Of a stretch of DNA of 39,822 nucleotides, positions 39,474 to 39,822 are shown in pieces. A program made the position numbers and the translations under genes. The notes under the pieces are model-generated. The model was given only the letters and a program-made list of their open reading frames with translations, had not been told where the DNA came from and did not search any database. This stretch comes from an uncultured Collinsella sp. (GTDB taxonomy: Bacteria > Actinomycetota > Coriobacteriia > Coriobacteriales > Coriobacteriaceae): assembly GCA_900755005.1 (NCBI GenBank), contig CAAEEX010000115.1, positions 1 through 39,822 of the forward strand, given 5' to 3'. Each line of letters starts with the position of its first letter. The stretch's first letter is position 1.

Positions 39474-39822
39474 TTATTTGGACGATTCCGGGAGGGACGG
39501 CCCCGCCTCCCTGAACTCGACCGGCGACATGTAGCCCAGCGTCGAGTGGATCCTGAAGTTGTTGTACCAGTGCACGTAATCCAAGAGCTTGGCTCGGAGC
39601 TCGCGCGTCCCTCCTCGGTCCTTCGGAGTGGCCGACGATCTCCCCGTTGCAGAGGTCGACGAGCAGGCAGACGTAGTTCCACGACGCCCCGACGCGCACG
39701 CAGACCAAGTCGCTGCATATATGGGTGCACGGCGCCCTGCCGCCGAAGCCGCGCGCGACGACGTTCGACACGTCGGCCTCGTTGACCGCCCCGGGGTGCA
39801 CCTTGAACCTCTTCCTGCCGTA
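39474..39822 (-). pseudogene. IS3-family transposase remnant with internal deletion
   Basis: The minus strand enters from beyond the window edge with YGRKRFKVHPGAVNEA, GRAPCTHICSDL (first catalytic Asp of the DDE domain) and NYVCLLVDLCNGEIVGHS, then breaks after GPRRDAR at about 39602-39610. The frame shifts, and LRAKLLDYVHWYNNF, HSTLGYMSPVEF and the stop at 39474-39476 follow. In intact IS3 OrfB proteins roughly 80-90 residues with the second Asp and the Glu lie between these parts, so the copy must be inactive. Confidence 0.8.

Overview
The window reads as a high-GC, gene-dense chromosome segment of an anaerobic actinobacterium of the Coriobacteriia, most like Collinsella. This assignment is by recall of gene content, GC-ending codon use and the protein sequences, not by a search. 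Signs of anaerobic life include a pyruvate:ferredoxin oxidoreductase C-terminus and a carbamate kinase. No tRNA, rRNA or CRISPR array was seen.

Layout. 1-6.4 kb: end of nifJ, a large nested hairpin, carbamate kinase (arcC), a membrane-anchored C39-like cysteine peptidase on the minus strand, an APC amino acid permease and a metal-dependent amidohydrolase. 6.4-15.1 kb: two paralogous LytS-like sensor kinase/LytTR regulator pairs. The second pair is translationally coupled to a glycosyltransferase. Between the pairs lie a zinc-dependent phospholipase C-like protein and an Atg22-type MFS transporter, and a YfcE-like phosphoesterase follows. 15.1-19.1 kb: a str operon of unusual make-up, rpsL-rpsG-fusA-rpsJ, with no tuf and with a terminator straight after rpsJ. 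19.1-29.2 kb: a biotin ligase facing a complete type II fatty acid synthesis operon, fabH-acpP-fabK-fabD-fabG-fabF-accB-fabZ-accC-accDA. Its promoter carries a twice-repeated operator-like site. 29.2-32.5 kb: a stand-alone PTS EIIC, a cation diffusion facilitator and a histidine phosphatase. 32.5-38.8 kb: the rest of the S10 operon (rplC-D-W-B, rpsS, rplV, rpsC, rplP, rpmC, rpsQ) and only the first two spc genes (rplN, rplX), closed by a strong terminator. 38.8-39.8 kb: non-coding sequence and a deleted IS3-family transposase.

How the parts work together. The ribosomal genes are the usual S10/spc/str set, but rpsJ is parted from rplC by about 14 kb and the spc operon stops after rplX. The fab/acc operon makes malonyl-CoA (biotinylated AccB, AccC, fused AccDA) and elongates acyl-ACP, with FabK as the enoyl reductase; the divergent BirA probably charges AccB. 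The two LytS/LytTR systems probably each control nearby or distant genes for envelope or nutrient responses, but the ligands cannot be read from the sequence.

The least explained signal is a structured intergenic element found ahead of both ribosomal operons (15266-15350 and 32504-32654). The two copies share a core whose hairpin shows compensatory base changes, inside inverted arms that differ between copies yet stay self-complementary; in the second copy the arms are 41 bp and perfect. A third large nested palindrome (28-bp perfect arms) lies at 343-467 with an unrelated core. Also notable are a repeated promoter-like motif before rplC and rplB, structured leaders before rplC, rplB and rplN, and a natural Arg88 in ribosomal protein S12.
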